Part shown: piece by piece, positions 35,567 to 43,556 of the stretch
Numbering within the stretch: position 1 is the first letter of the stretch
How the letters are laid out: every line of letters starts with the position of its first letter
Assembly: GCF_000744705.1 (NCBI RefSeq)
Contig: NZ_JQML01000001.1
Coordinates: 372,001 to 436,000 of the forward strand
Length of the DNA stretch: 64,000 nt
Reading direction: 5' to 3'
DNA from: Streptacidiphilus albus JL83
GTDB lineage: Bacteria > Actinomycetota > Actinomycetes > Streptomycetales > Streptomycetaceae
Notes under the pieces: generated by a model
What the model was told of the DNA's origin: nothing
What the model saw: the letters and a program-made list of their open reading frames with translations, nothing else
Database searches by the model: none
Made by a program: the position numbers and the translations under genes

Positions 35567-36439
35567 ATGGCTGACAGGCGAATGACAGCGGATCAGGTCG
35601 TCGCGGAGCTGCGCTCCGGCATGACCGTGGGCATCGGCGGCTGGGGGTCGCGGCGCAAGCCCATGTCCCTGGTGCGCGCCCTGCTCCGCTCCGACCTGAC
35701 CGATCTGACGGTGGTCGGCTACGGCGGTCCCGACGTGGGGCTGCTCTGCGCCGCGGGCAAGGTGAAACGGCTGGTCTACGGCTTCGTGTCGCTGGACTCC
35801 ATCCCGCTCGAACCGCACTTCCAGGCCGCCCGCCAGTCCGGCGCGGTCCTGGCCACCGAGTACGACGAGGGCATGCTCCAGGCCGGGCTGTACGCGGCGG
35901 CGCAGCGGCTGCCGTTCCTCCCGGTCCGGGCCGGGCTCGGCTCCGACGTGATGCGGGTCAACCCGGAGCTGCGCACCGTCGCCTCCCCCTACGGGGACGG
36001 CGAGGAGCTGGTGGCCGTCCCCGCGCTGCACCTGGACGCCGCGCTGGTGCACCTGAACCGGGCCGACGCTGCCGGGAACGCCCAGTTCCTCGGCCCCGAC
36101 CTCTACTTCGACGACCTCTTCTGCGCCGCCGCCGACCGCGCCTACGTCTCCTGCGAGCGGGTGGTGCCCACCGAGGAGCTGGCCAGGACCGCCGACATCA
36201 CCCGGCTGCGGATCCACCGCTGGATGGTCGCCGGCGTGGTCGAGGCCCCCAACGGCGCCCACTTCACCTCCTGCGCCCCCGACTACGGCCGCGACGAGGG
36301 CTTCCAGCGGGAGTACGCCGCCGCTGCCAAGGACCCGCAGGCGTGGGAGCTGTTCCGGAAGACCTACCTCGGCGGCGACGAGCAGGACTACCAGCGCGCG
36401 GTCGCCGACCGCGCCGCCCGGATCGGAGCGAGCGCGTGA
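35567..36439 (+). CDS. ipdA: CoA-transferase-family hydrolase alpha subunit (IpdA type)
   Basis: 290 residues. With IpdB it forms the heterotetrameric enzyme that opens the last steroid ring of the COCHEA-CoA intermediate in ring C/D catabolism. Despite the CoA-transferase fold it acts as a hydrolase. The N-terminus MTVGIGGWGSRRKPMSLVRA and GYGGPDVGLLCAAGKVKRLV are typical of class I CoA transferase alpha subunits, and YGFVSLDSIPLEPHF matches the IpdA subgroup. ATG 35567 has GGAAAGG upstream, and an earlier TTG is less likely. Its TGA overlaps ipdB's GTG. It is the first gene of an eight-gene operon behind a KstR2-like operator. Confidence 0.85.
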   Translation: MADRRMTADQVVAELRSGMTVGIGGWGSRRKPMSLVRALLRSDLTDLTVVGYGGPDVGLLCAAGKVKRLVYGFVSLDSIPLEPHFQAARQSGAVLATEYDEGMLQAGLYAAAQRLPFLPVRAGLGSDVMRVNPELRTVASPYGDGEELVAVPALHLDAALVHLNRADAAGNAQFLGPDLYFDDLFCAAADRAYVSCERVVPTEELARTADITRLRIHRWMVAGVVEAPNGAHFTSCAPDYGRDEGFQREYAAAAKDPQAWELFRKTYLGGDEQDYQRAVADRAARIGASA

Positions 36440-37197
36440 ACGCCACCGTCACCAGGGCCGAGGTCTGTGTCGCCGCCTGCGCGGACGCCTGGCGCGGCGA
36501 CGGCGAGATCCTGGCCAGCCCGATGGGCCTGATCCCCGGCATCGGCGCCCGGCTCGCCCGGGCCACCTTCGAGCCCGACCTGCTGCTCTCCGACGGCGAG
36601 GCCACCCTGGTGGCCGGCGTCTGGGCGATCGACGAGCCGGCCCCGGCCACCGCCGAGGGCTGGGTGCCCTACCGCACCATCTTCGACCTGCTGGCCGGCG
36701 GCCGACGGCACGTCATGATGGGCCCCAGCCAGCTCGACCGCTACGGCAACGCCAACATCTCCGCCATCGGCGACTTCGCCCGGCCCAGGCGCCAGCTGCT
36801 CGGCGTCCGCGGCGCCCCCGGCAACACCGTCAACCACGCCACCAGCTACTGGGTGCCCCGGCACACCGCCCGCACCTTCACCGAACGGGTCGACGTGGTC
36901 TGCGGCGTCGGCCACGACAGCGCCGCCCGGGCCGGCTACTCCGCCAGCCGCTTCCACGACCTGCGACGGGTGGTCACCAACCTGGCCGTGCTGGACTTCG
37001 GCGGCCCCGGGCACACCCTGCGGCTGCGCTCGCTCCACCCCGGCGTCACGGTGGACGCCGTCGCCGCCGCCACCGGGTTCGCGCTGCACACCGACGGCGA
37101 GGTCCCCGAGACCCGGTTACCGACGGCGGAGGAGCTCGCCCTCGTCCGCACCGTCCTCGACCCCAGGGCGCTGCGCGACCGGGAGGTCCCGCAATGA
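36436..37197 (+). CDS. ipdB: CoA-transferase-family hydrolase beta subunit (IpdB type)
   Basis: 253 residues, partner of IpdA in hydrolytic ring opening. SPMGLIPGIGARLARATFEP and LLSDGEATLVAG cover the usual class I CoA-transferase beta strand. The catalytic Glu of ordinary transferases is not obvious, as expected for IpdB. HVMMGPSQLDRYGNANISAI and NTVNHATSYWVPRHTARTF match the subgroup. The GTG start at 36436 overlaps the ipdA stop (GTGA) and its TGA overlaps ipdC (ATGA), so the three are translationally coupled. Confidence 0.87.
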   Translation: MNATVTRAEVCVAACADAWRGDGEILASPMGLIPGIGARLARATFEPDLLLSDGEATLVAGVWAIDEPAPATAEGWVPYRTIFDLLAGGRRHVMMGPSQLDRYGNANISAIGDFARPRRQLLGVRGAPGNTVNHATSYWVPRHTARTFTERVDVVCGVGHDSAARAGYSASRFHDLRRVVTNLAVLDFGGPGHTLRLRSLHPGVTVDAVAAATGFALHTDGEVPETRLPTAEELALVRTVLDPRALRDREVPQ

Positions 37198-38306
37198 CGC
37201 ACCCCGCGCTGCACACCCCGCTCTGCGAGCTCTTGGGGGTCCGCTACCCGATCGTGCAGACCGGCATGGGCTGGGTGTCCGGGCCCGAACTCACCGCCGC
37301 CACCGCGCGGGCGGGCGGTCTGGGCATCCTGGCCGGCGCCACCCTCTCCCCCGACGGGATCCGGTCGGCGATCCACGCGGTGCGCGAGCGCACCGACGCG
37401 CCGTTCGGGGTGAACCTGCGCGGTGACTCCCCGGACGTGGCCGAGCGGGCCGCGATCCTGATCCAGGAGGGGGTCAGGGTCGCCTCCTTCGCGCTCGCCC
37501 CCGACGAGAGGGTGCTCCGCACCCTCAAGGACGCCGGACTGGTGGTGGTGCCCTCCGTCGGCGCCCGCCGGCACGCGGAGAAGGTCCAGGCGTGGGGCGC
37601 GGACGCGGTGGTGGTCCAGGGCGGCGAGGGCGGCGGCCACACCGGCAGCGTGCCCACCTCGATCCTGCTGCCGCAGGTGGTCGACGCGGTCGACATCCCG
37701 GTGGTCGCGGCCGGCGGGTTCCACGACGGACGCGGCCTGGTCGCCGCCCTCGCCCAGGGCGCGGTCGGCATCGCGATGGGCACCCGCTTCCTGCTGACCA
37801 GCGACAGCACCGTGCCGGAGGCGGTCAAGGCCGAGTACCTCAAGCGGGGCGTCGCCGACACCGTGGTGACCCCGGTCCTGGACGGCGTTCCGCAGCGGGT
37901 GCTGCGCACCGAGCTGGTGGACCGGCTGGTCGCCGCGGGCCCGGTCGCCCGCTCCGCCCGCTCGCTGCGCCATGCCGTGGCGTTCCGGCGGATGTCCGGC
38001 CTCCCCTGGTCAGCCATGGTCCGCCAGGGCCTGACCATGCGCCGCGACCACGGTCTCGGCTGGTCCCAGGTGCTGATGGCCGCCAACACCCCGATGATGC
38101 TGCACGCCGCCATGGTCGACGGGCGGGTGGACCTGGGCACCCTCGCCGCCGGACAGGTCGCCGGGCTGATCGAGGACCTGCCCAGCTGCGCCGAGCTGAT
38201 CGACCGCATCGTCGCCGACGCCGACGCCGTGCTCCGCAGGCTGACCGCCGACACCCCCGCAGTCGACGCCCCCGCACCCGTCTCCCCCGCAGGAGGACAC
38301 CGATGA
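37194..38306 (+). CDS. ipdC: NAD(P)H:flavin-type oxidoreductase, 2-nitropropane dioxygenase fold (IpdC type)
   Basis: 370-residue FMN-dependent TIM-barrel protein. The opening CELLGVRYPIVQTGMGWVSG and the flavin-phosphate region VVVQGGEGGGHTGSVPTSIL with VVAAGGFHDGRGLVAALAQG belong to the nitronate monooxygenase/2-NPD family. In the steroid C/D pathway IpdC is a dehydrogenase or reductase acting on the CoA-bound indane propionate intermediates. Its place between ipdB and echA20 with 4-nt overlaps is the main argument for this role rather than nitronate oxidation. Confidence 0.82.
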   Translation: MTHPALHTPLCELLGVRYPIVQTGMGWVSGPELTAATARAGGLGILAGATLSPDGIRSAIHAVRERTDAPFGVNLRGDSPDVAERAAILIQEGVRVASFALAPDERVLRTLKDAGLVVVPSVGARRHAEKVQAWGADAVVVQGGEGGGHTGSVPTSILLPQVVDAVDIPVVAAGGFHDGRGLVAALAQGAVGIAMGTRFLLTSDSTVPEAVKAEYLKRGVADTVVTPVLDGVPQRVLRTELVDRLVAAGPVARSARSLRHAVAFRRMSGLPWSAMVRQGLTMRRDHGLGWSQVLMAANTPMMLHAAMVDGRVDLGTLAAGQVAGLIEDLPSCAELIDRIVADADAVLRRLTADTPAVDAPAPVSPAGGHR

Positions 38307-39076
38307 CCGACGAGAAGAGCGTCACCTGGGGCGTGGACGCCCGCGGCATCGCCGAGGTGGTGGTCGACCGTCCGCCGGTCAACGCGCTGCCGGTGGCCGG
38401 CTGGTACCGGCTGGCGGAGGTGCTGGAGCAGCTGGGCCGCGACCCCGCCGTCCGGGTGGTGGTGCTCCGGGCCGAGGGCCGGGGCTTCAACGCCGGGGTG
38501 GACATCAAGGAGATCCAGGCCGACGCGGGCTTCACCGCGCTGATCGGCGCCAACCGGGGCTGCTTCGCGGCCTTCGCGGCGGTGTACGACTGCGCGGTGC
38601 CGGTGGTCGCGGCCGTCCACGGCTTCTGCCTCGGCGGCGGGATCGGCCTGGTCGGCAACGCGGACATCGTGGTCGCCGCCGACGACGCCGTCTTCGGCCT
38701 GCCGGAGGTGGACCGGGGCGCGCTGGGCGCGGCCACCCACCTCTCGCGGCTGGTGCCGCTGCACCGGGCGCGGGCGATGATGTACACCTCGGCCACCGCC
38801 ACCGCGGCCGAACTGCACGGCTACGGCTCGGTGCTGGACGTGGTCCCGGCCGAGCGGCTGCGGGGGCGGGCACTGGAGGTCGCGGCCGGGATCGCGGCCA
38901 AGAACCCGGTGGTGATCCGCGCCGCGAAGGAGGCCTTCGCCGGGATCGACCTGTGGGACGTCAAGCGCAGCTACCGCTACGAGCAGGGCTTCACCTTCGA
39001 GTTGAACCTCTCGGGGGTGGCCGACCGGGTGCGCGACGGCTTCGGCGCGCGGCCCACGACCGAGGCGGAGCGCTGA
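38303..39076 (+). CDS. echA20: Crotonase-family ring-cleaving hydrolase (EchA20 type)
   Basis: 257 residues with the crotonase oxyanion-hole motifs GFNAGVDIKEIQADAGF and HGFCLGGGIGLVGNADIVVA, and GLPEVDRGALGAATHLSRLV in place of the standard hydratase Glu region. EchA20 opens ring D of 5-OH-HIC-CoA-type intermediates in the steroid pathway. RRAMMYTS-like and SYRYEQGFTFELNLSGVADR segments match that subgroup. ATGA overlap with ipdC and one base before the next ATG. Assignment rests on family resemblance and gene order, which parallels mycobacterial echA20-ipdA-ipdB. Confidence 0.82.
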   Translation: MTDEKSVTWGVDARGIAEVVVDRPPVNALPVAGWYRLAEVLEQLGRDPAVRVVVLRAEGRGFNAGVDIKEIQADAGFTALIGANRGCFAAFAAVYDCAVPVVAAVHGFCLGGGIGLVGNADIVVAADDAVFGLPEVDRGALGAATHLSRLVPLHRARAMMYTSATATAAELHGYGSVLDVVPAERLRGRALEVAAGIAAKNPVVIRAAKEAFAGIDLWDVKRSYRYEQGFTFELNLSGVADRVRDGFGARPTTEAER

Positions 39077-39077
39077 G

Positions 39078-40214
39078 ATGGACCTGACCTGGAGCGCGGC
39101 GGAGCAGGACTTCCGGCAGCAGGCCAGGGTCTGGCTGTCCGCCAACGTCCCGGGCAGCCCGCTGCCCTCCGGCGACACCCGCGCCGGCTTCGCCGCCCAT
39201 CTGGAGTGGGAGCGGCGGCTGTTCGAGGCGCGCTGGTCGGTGGTGTCCTGGCCGGAGGCGTTCGGCGGCCGGGACGCCACGCTGTGGGAGTGGCTGATCT
39301 TCGAGGAGGAGTACTACCGGGCCGGGGCTCCGCAGCGGGTCACCCAGAACGGCATCTTCCTGCTCGGGCCGTCCCTGTTCGAGTTCGGCACCCCCGAGCA
39401 GCAGCAGCGGCTGCTGCCCCGAATGGCCGCCGCCCAGGACCTGTGGGCCCAGGGCTGGTCCGAACCGGGCGCGGGCAGCGACCTGGCGGCGATCAGCAGC
39501 CGCGCGGTGCGCGACCGGGCGGCCGGCGGCTGGCGGCTGAGCGGGCAGAAGACCTGGACCACCCGCGGCGCCTTCTGCACCCACCTCTTCGGCCTGTTCC
39601 GCACCGACCCCGAGGCGCAGCGGCACCATGGCCTCACCTACTTCCTGGTCAAGCTGGACGCACCGGGCGTGACCGTGCGCGGCTTCGAGCGGCTGGACGG
39701 CGACGAGGGCTTCGCCGAGGTCTTCCTCGACGACGTCTTCGTGCCGGACCAGGACGTCCTCGGCGGCGTGGACCAGGGCTGGTCGGTGGCGATGGCCACG
39801 ACCGGCTCCGAGCGCGGCCTGACCCTGCGTTCACCGGGCCGCTTCCTCAGCGCCGCCGACCGGCTGGTGGAGGCGGCCAGGGCGCACCCGGAGCGGGCCG
39901 CCGCGCAGCGGGACCAGGTGGTGCAGGCGTGGATCGACGCGCAGGCCTACCAGCTGTTCACCCTGGAGCAGGTCACCGCCATCAGCGAGGGGCGTCGGAT
40001 CGGCGCCGAGTCCAGTCTCAACAAGCTGTTCTGGTCCGAGCTGGACATCCGGCTGCACCAGACCGCCCTGGAACTGCTCGGCCCCGAGGCCGAGTTGGAC
40101 GGCCCGTGGAGCCGGGGCTTCCTGTTCTCGCTGGCCGGGACGATCTACGCGGGCACCAACGAGATCCAGCGCACCATCGTCGCCGAGCGGCTGCTCGGCC
40201 TGCCGAGGAAGTGA
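39078..40214 (+). CDS. Acyl-CoA dehydrogenase, large chain (IpdE1/FadE30 type)
   Basis: 378-residue FAD enzyme. The N-terminal helical domain begins MDLTWSAAEQDFRQQARVWL. The middle strand domain has WAQGWSEPGAGSDLAAISSR (FAD-binding) and WRLSGQKTWTTRGAFCTHLF. The C-terminal helices end AGTIYAGTNEIQRTIVAERL. Steroid-degrading actinobacteria use alpha2-beta2 heteromeric dehydrogenases made from adjacent genes, and this gene and the next have that pairing. It probably introduces the double bond in an indane-ring CoA ester. The classical Glu base lies near the end in most homologues and is not certain here. Confidence 0.82.
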   Translation: MDLTWSAAEQDFRQQARVWLSANVPGSPLPSGDTRAGFAAHLEWERRLFEARWSVVSWPEAFGGRDATLWEWLIFEEEYYRAGAPQRVTQNGIFLLGPSLFEFGTPEQQQRLLPRMAAAQDLWAQGWSEPGAGSDLAAISSRAVRDRAAGGWRLSGQKTWTTRGAFCTHLFGLFRTDPEAQRHHGLTYFLVKLDAPGVTVRGFERLDGDEGFAEVFLDDVFVPDQDVLGGVDQGWSVAMATTGSERGLTLRSPGRFLSAADRLVEAARAHPERAAAQRDQVVQAWIDAQAYQLFTLEQVTAISEGRRIGAESSLNKLFWSELDIRLHQTALELLGPEAELDGPWSRGFLFSLAGTIYAGTNEIQRTIVAERLLGLPRK

Positions 40215-40222
40215 GGTGGGCG

Positions 40223-41239
40223 ATGCGATTCCGGATCGCCGAGGACGACGCGGCGCTGGCGGCGGCCGCCGCCGGGCTGCTGGCCAAGGAGGTCACCCCG
40301 CAGGAGATCCGGGCGGGCTGGCCGGGGGGCTCCGCCGGGCGGGTCGACGCCGCCTGGCGCAGACTGGCCGAGCTGGGCGCGCTCGGCACGCTGGTACCGG
40401 AGGCGGCAGACGGCCTCGGCCTCGGCCTGGACGAGAACGCGCTCGCGCCGCTGCTGTTCGAGCTGGGGCGGTCGGGCCTGCCGGTGCCGGCGGCGGAGAG
40501 CATCGCGGTCGGCGCTCCGCTGCTGGCGGCCGCCGGATCGCCGCTGCTGGCCGAGGTGCTGTCGGCCCGGCTGCTGCTGACCGCCGCGCTGGACGGCTCC
40601 GGTCCGGTTCCGTTCGGGCAGCGCGCCGACCTGCTGGTGCTGGAGGCGGGTGCGCAGCTGCGGCTGTACCGGCGCGACGAGCTGGAACTGGAGCCGGTGG
40701 CGGCGGTGGACGGCTCGCGGGCGCTGGCCCGGCTCCGGCGCCCGCCGGACGGCGGCGGGGTACTGCTCGCCGAGGGCCCGATAGCCGTGGACCGGGCCCG
40801 GCAGCGCGGGGTGCTGGGCACGGCCGCGCTGCTGGTCGGGCTCTGCGAGCGGATGCTCGACCTGACCGTCGACTACGTCCGGCAGCGGCGCCAGTACGGC
40901 GCGCCGATCGGCTCCTTCCAGGCGGTCCAGCACGCGCTGGCGGGCGCGGCCGGGGCGGTGCGCTTCGCCCGTCCGGCGGTGCTGGCGGCGGCCTGGTCGC
41001 AGGCGTCCGGGGAGCCTGCTGCGGCGGTGGCGACCTCGCTGGCGAAGGTGCTGGCCTCGGACGCCGGACGGCTGGTGGCCCGGACCGCGATCCAGTGCCA
41101 CGGCGCGATCGGCTACACCACCGAGTACGACCTGCACCTGTACGCCAAGCGGGCCTGGGCGCTCGCCGCCGCCTGGGGCGGCCCCGCCGACCACCGCGAA
41201 CTGATCGCCCGTGAACTCCAGTTGACGAGAGTGGGTTGA
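40223..41239 (+). CDS. Acyl-CoA dehydrogenase, small partner chain (IpdE2 type)
   Basis: 338 residues, divergent and shorter than a normal dehydrogenase. The N-terminus RFRIAEDDAALAAAAAGLLA and the C-terminal QYGAPIGSFQAVQHALAGAA, then CHGAIGYTTEYDLHLYAKRA, carry the FAD/CoA-contact segments. The middle beta domain is reduced and lacks the SEP/GSD motif seen in the preceding gene. This matches the non-self-sufficient subunit of heteromeric steroid acyl-CoA dehydrogenases. Start ATG 40223 has GAGGTGGG upstream. It is 8 bp from the large-chain gene and 6 bp from the next. Confidence 0.8.
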   Translation: MRFRIAEDDAALAAAAAGLLAKEVTPQEIRAGWPGGSAGRVDAAWRRLAELGALGTLVPEAADGLGLGLDENALAPLLFELGRSGLPVPAAESIAVGAPLLAAAGSPLLAEVLSARLLLTAALDGSGPVPFGQRADLLVLEAGAQLRLYRRDELELEPVAAVDGSRALARLRRPPDGGGVLLAEGPIAVDRARQRGVLGTAALLVGLCERMLDLTVDYVRQRRQYGAPIGSFQAVQHALAGAAGAVRFARPAVLAAAWSQASGEPAAAVATSLAKVLASDAGRLVARTAIQCHGAIGYTTEYDLHLYAKRAWALAAAWGGPADHRELIARELQLTRVG

Positions 41240-41245
41240 ACCCGG

Positions 41246-42124
41246 ATGACCGCAGAGCAGCAGGGGACCGACGACGGGGTGGTCCGGTACCAACGGCGCG
41301 GTCCGGTCGCGGTGGTGACCATGAACCGCCCCGAGTACCGCAACGCGCAGAACTCCGCCATGACCTACGCCCTGGACGACGCCTTCTACCGGGCCGCCGC
41401 CGATCCGGAGGTCAAGGTGGTGGTGCTGGCCGGGGCCGGCGAGCACTTCTCGGCCGGGCACGACATCGGCACCCCGGAACGGGACGTCGACACCTCCTTC
41501 GACCGCCGGGCCGGGCTGTGGTGGGACCATGTCGGCCGGTCCGGCGGCGAGAGCCGGTTCGCCCGGGAGCAGGAGGTCTACCTGGGCATGTGCCGGCGCT
41601 GGCGGGAGCTGCCGAAGCCGGTGATCGCCCAGGTGCAGGGCGCGTGCGTGGCCGGCGGGCTGATGCTGGCCTGGATCTGCGACCTGATCGTCGCCGCCGA
41701 CGACGCCTTCTTCGCCGATCCGGTGGTGCGGATGGGCATCCCCGGCGTGGAGTACTTCGCGCACCCGTGGGTGATGGGGCCCCGCTTCGCCAAGGAGTTC
41801 CTCTACCTGGGCGAACGGGTGCCCGCGGAACGGGCGCTGAGCCTCGGCATGGTCAACCGGGTGGTGCCGCGCGGGCAGTTGGAGCAGGAGGTGCTCTCCA
41901 TCGCCGGGCGGATCGCCGAGATGCCCGCGCTCGGTCTTGCGCTCACCAAGAAGGCGGTCAACCAGGCCGAGGACCAGATGGGCCTGCAGACCGGCATGGA
42001 CTCGGCGTTCGGCCTGCACCACTTCGCCCACGCGCACAACGCCGAGGTCGGCCGGGACTCGCTGGCCGGCCACGACGCCCGCAGCATGCGGGACGCGCAG
42101 CGGACGAAGGGGAGCGGGGAGTGA
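41246..42124 (+). CDS. Enoyl-CoA hydratase/isomerase family protein
   Basis: 292-residue crotonase. VVTMNRPEYRNAQNSAMTYA starts the domain, the first oxyanion strand is GEHFSAGHDIGTPERDVDTS, and the second is GACVAGGLMLAWICDLIVAA. DPVVRMGIPGVEYFAHPWVM replaces the usual Glu-containing stretch. HHFAHAHNAEVGRDSLAGHD is a long C-terminal extension. Family members of this length hydrate or isomerise enoyl-CoAs with bulky side chains. The operon context suggests an indane or cycloalkenyl CoA substrate. Its TGA overlaps the GTG of the next gene. Confidence 0.8.
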   Translation: MTAEQQGTDDGVVRYQRRGPVAVVTMNRPEYRNAQNSAMTYALDDAFYRAAADPEVKVVVLAGAGEHFSAGHDIGTPERDVDTSFDRRAGLWWDHVGRSGGESRFAREQEVYLGMCRRWRELPKPVIAQVQGACVAGGLMLAWICDLIVAADDAFFADPVVRMGIPGVEYFAHPWVMGPRFAKEFLYLGERVPAERALSLGMVNRVVPRGQLEQEVLSIAGRIAEMPALGLALTKKAVNQAEDQMGLQTGMDSAFGLHHFAHAHNAEVGRDSLAGHDARSMRDAQRTKGSGE

Positions 42125-42996
42125 CGGGGAGCTGCGAGGGCCGGGTGGTGGTGGTGACCGGCGCGGGCCAGGGCCTGGGGCGCGAGCACGCGCTGGCGCT
42201 GGCCGCCGCCGGGGCCCGGGTCGTGGTCAACGACATCGGCGCGGCGGCGGAGGCCGTGGCCGAGGAGATCACGGCGGCGGGCGGCGCCGCCGTCGCCGAC
42301 GCGGGCGACGTCAGCGACTGGGCCTACGCCGCCGCGCTGGTCGACCGGGCGGTGGCGGAGTTCGGCACGCTGGACGCGCTGGTCAACAACGCGGGCGTGA
42401 ACCGGGACCGGATGCTGGTGTCGATGACGGAGGAGGAGTGGGACCTGGTCCTCCGGGTCGACCTCAAGGGGCACTTCGCGCCGCTGCGGCACGCCGCCGG
42501 CTACTGGCGGGAGCAGCGGAAGCAGGGGCGCGAGGTGGCCGCGCGGATCGTCAACACCAGTTCCGGCGCGGGCCTGATGGGCAGCGTGGGCCAGGGCAAC
42601 TACGGGGCGGCCAAGGCCGGGATCGCGGCGCTGACGCAGATCGCGGCGGTGGAGCTGGCCCGCTACGGCGTCACCGTCAACGCGATCGCGCCGTCCGCGC
42701 GCACGCCGATGACGGAGGCGGTCTTCGCCGAGCGGATGCGCGCGCCGGAGTCCGGCTTCGACGCCATGCACCCCGGCAATGTCTCCCCGCTGGTGGTGTG
42801 GCTGGCGGGGGCGGAGTCGGGCGACGTGACCGGGCGGGTCTTCGAGGTCGAGGGCGGCAGCATCAGCGTCGCCGACGGCTGGCAGCACGGCCCGCAGCTG
42901 TCGCGCGACCGCCGCTGGGAGCCGTCCGAGGTCGGCCCCGCCGTCCGCGAACTCCTGCGCCGCGCCCCCGCCCCGGCCCCGGTCTACGGGGCGTAG
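42121..42996 (+). CDS. Short-chain dehydrogenase/reductase (Rv3548c-like)
   Basis: 291-residue NAD(P)-dependent oxidoreductase. The cofactor motif is VVVVTGAGQGLGREHALALA, the structural motif VNNAGVNRDRMLVSMTEEEW, and the active site has Ser in VNTSSGAGLMGSVGQGNYGAAKAG with YGAAK. The REHALALAAAGARVVVND signature and extended C-terminus resemble the MFE-2/hydroxyacyl-CoA dehydrogenase type found in the mycobacterial KstR2 regulon. Likely oxidises a hydroxyacyl-CoA of the C/D-ring pathway. GTG 42121 overlaps the previous stop. It is the last gene of the operon. Confidence 0.82.
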   Translation: MTGSCEGRVVVVTGAGQGLGREHALALAAAGARVVVNDIGAAAEAVAEEITAAGGAAVADAGDVSDWAYAAALVDRAVAEFGTLDALVNNAGVNRDRMLVSMTEEEWDLVLRVDLKGHFAPLRHAAGYWREQRKQGREVAARIVNTSSGAGLMGSVGQGNYGAAKAGIAALTQIAAVELARYGVTVNAIAPSARTPMTEAVFAERMRAPESGFDAMHPGNVSPLVVWLAGAESGDVTGRVFEVEGGSISVADGWQHGPQLSRDRRWEPSEVGPAVRELLRRAPAPAPVYGA

Positions 42997-43016
42997 CGTC
43001 CGGCGCCTGAAGTTCG

Positions 43017-43556
43017 ATGAACCCGGACGTCGACGAGCGGCCGAACTGGCGGGACCTGCGGCCACTGCTCGACAACGCGCACCTGCTGCTGGCACTCCGC
43101 GTTGCTGTACCGGACGCCCGGATCGTCACCCGCGCCAACGGCGACGGGCTCACGGCGTGGGTCCACGACAGCACCGCATCCTGGGCGCGGCTGACCGCAG
43201 CCACGATCCGGCAGGGCGGTCCACGGCGCCTCGCCGACGAGTTGGACGCCGCCTGGGACCAGTGGCTCGGCCTCGGCTCGCCGGAACTGTACGACTACGG
43301 GCTGACCGTCACTGCAAGCGAGCAGCACGCGTGGGCGATCGACCCGCAAACCGGGCCGCGGTGGCCGGCACAGGCCAACTCGCCCGTACCCAACCGTCAG
43401 GAGCACCGTACGGGCCGAGCTGCGCGCACCCTCGGACGAGAACGTCAACGCCGTTCCGGCCGCCGCCGCAAACGGGACGTCACCTGGTCGTCCCGGGCGG
43501 CCTGTTCCTGCCGCTTCGTACCGGAAGGACTTGCTGCCTATTCGGGCGGGGCCTGA
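43017..43556 (+). CDS. Uncertain protein resembling the C-terminal part of FxLD-type methyltransferases
   Basis: The first ~105 residues look like a real domain: RPLLDNAHLLLALRVAVPDA, HDSTASWARLTAATIRQGG, then WDQWLGLGSPELYDYGLTVT. I recall a similar pattern at the C-terminus of the 'methyltransferase, FxLD system' proteins, whose catalytic domain is missing here. After about residue 115 the sequence is Arg-rich and low quality and looks frameshifted. It could be a degraded fragment rather than a working gene. Its end overlaps the convergent NB-ARC gene by 19 nt. Confidence 0.35.
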   Translation: MNPDVDERPNWRDLRPLLDNAHLLLALRVAVPDARIVTRANGDGLTAWVHDSTASWARLTAATIRQGGPRRLADELDAAWDQWLGLGSPELYDYGLTVTASEQHAWAIDPQTGPRWPAQANSPVPNRQEHRTGRAARTLGRERQRRSGRRRKRDVTWSSRAACSCRFVPEGLAAYSGGA

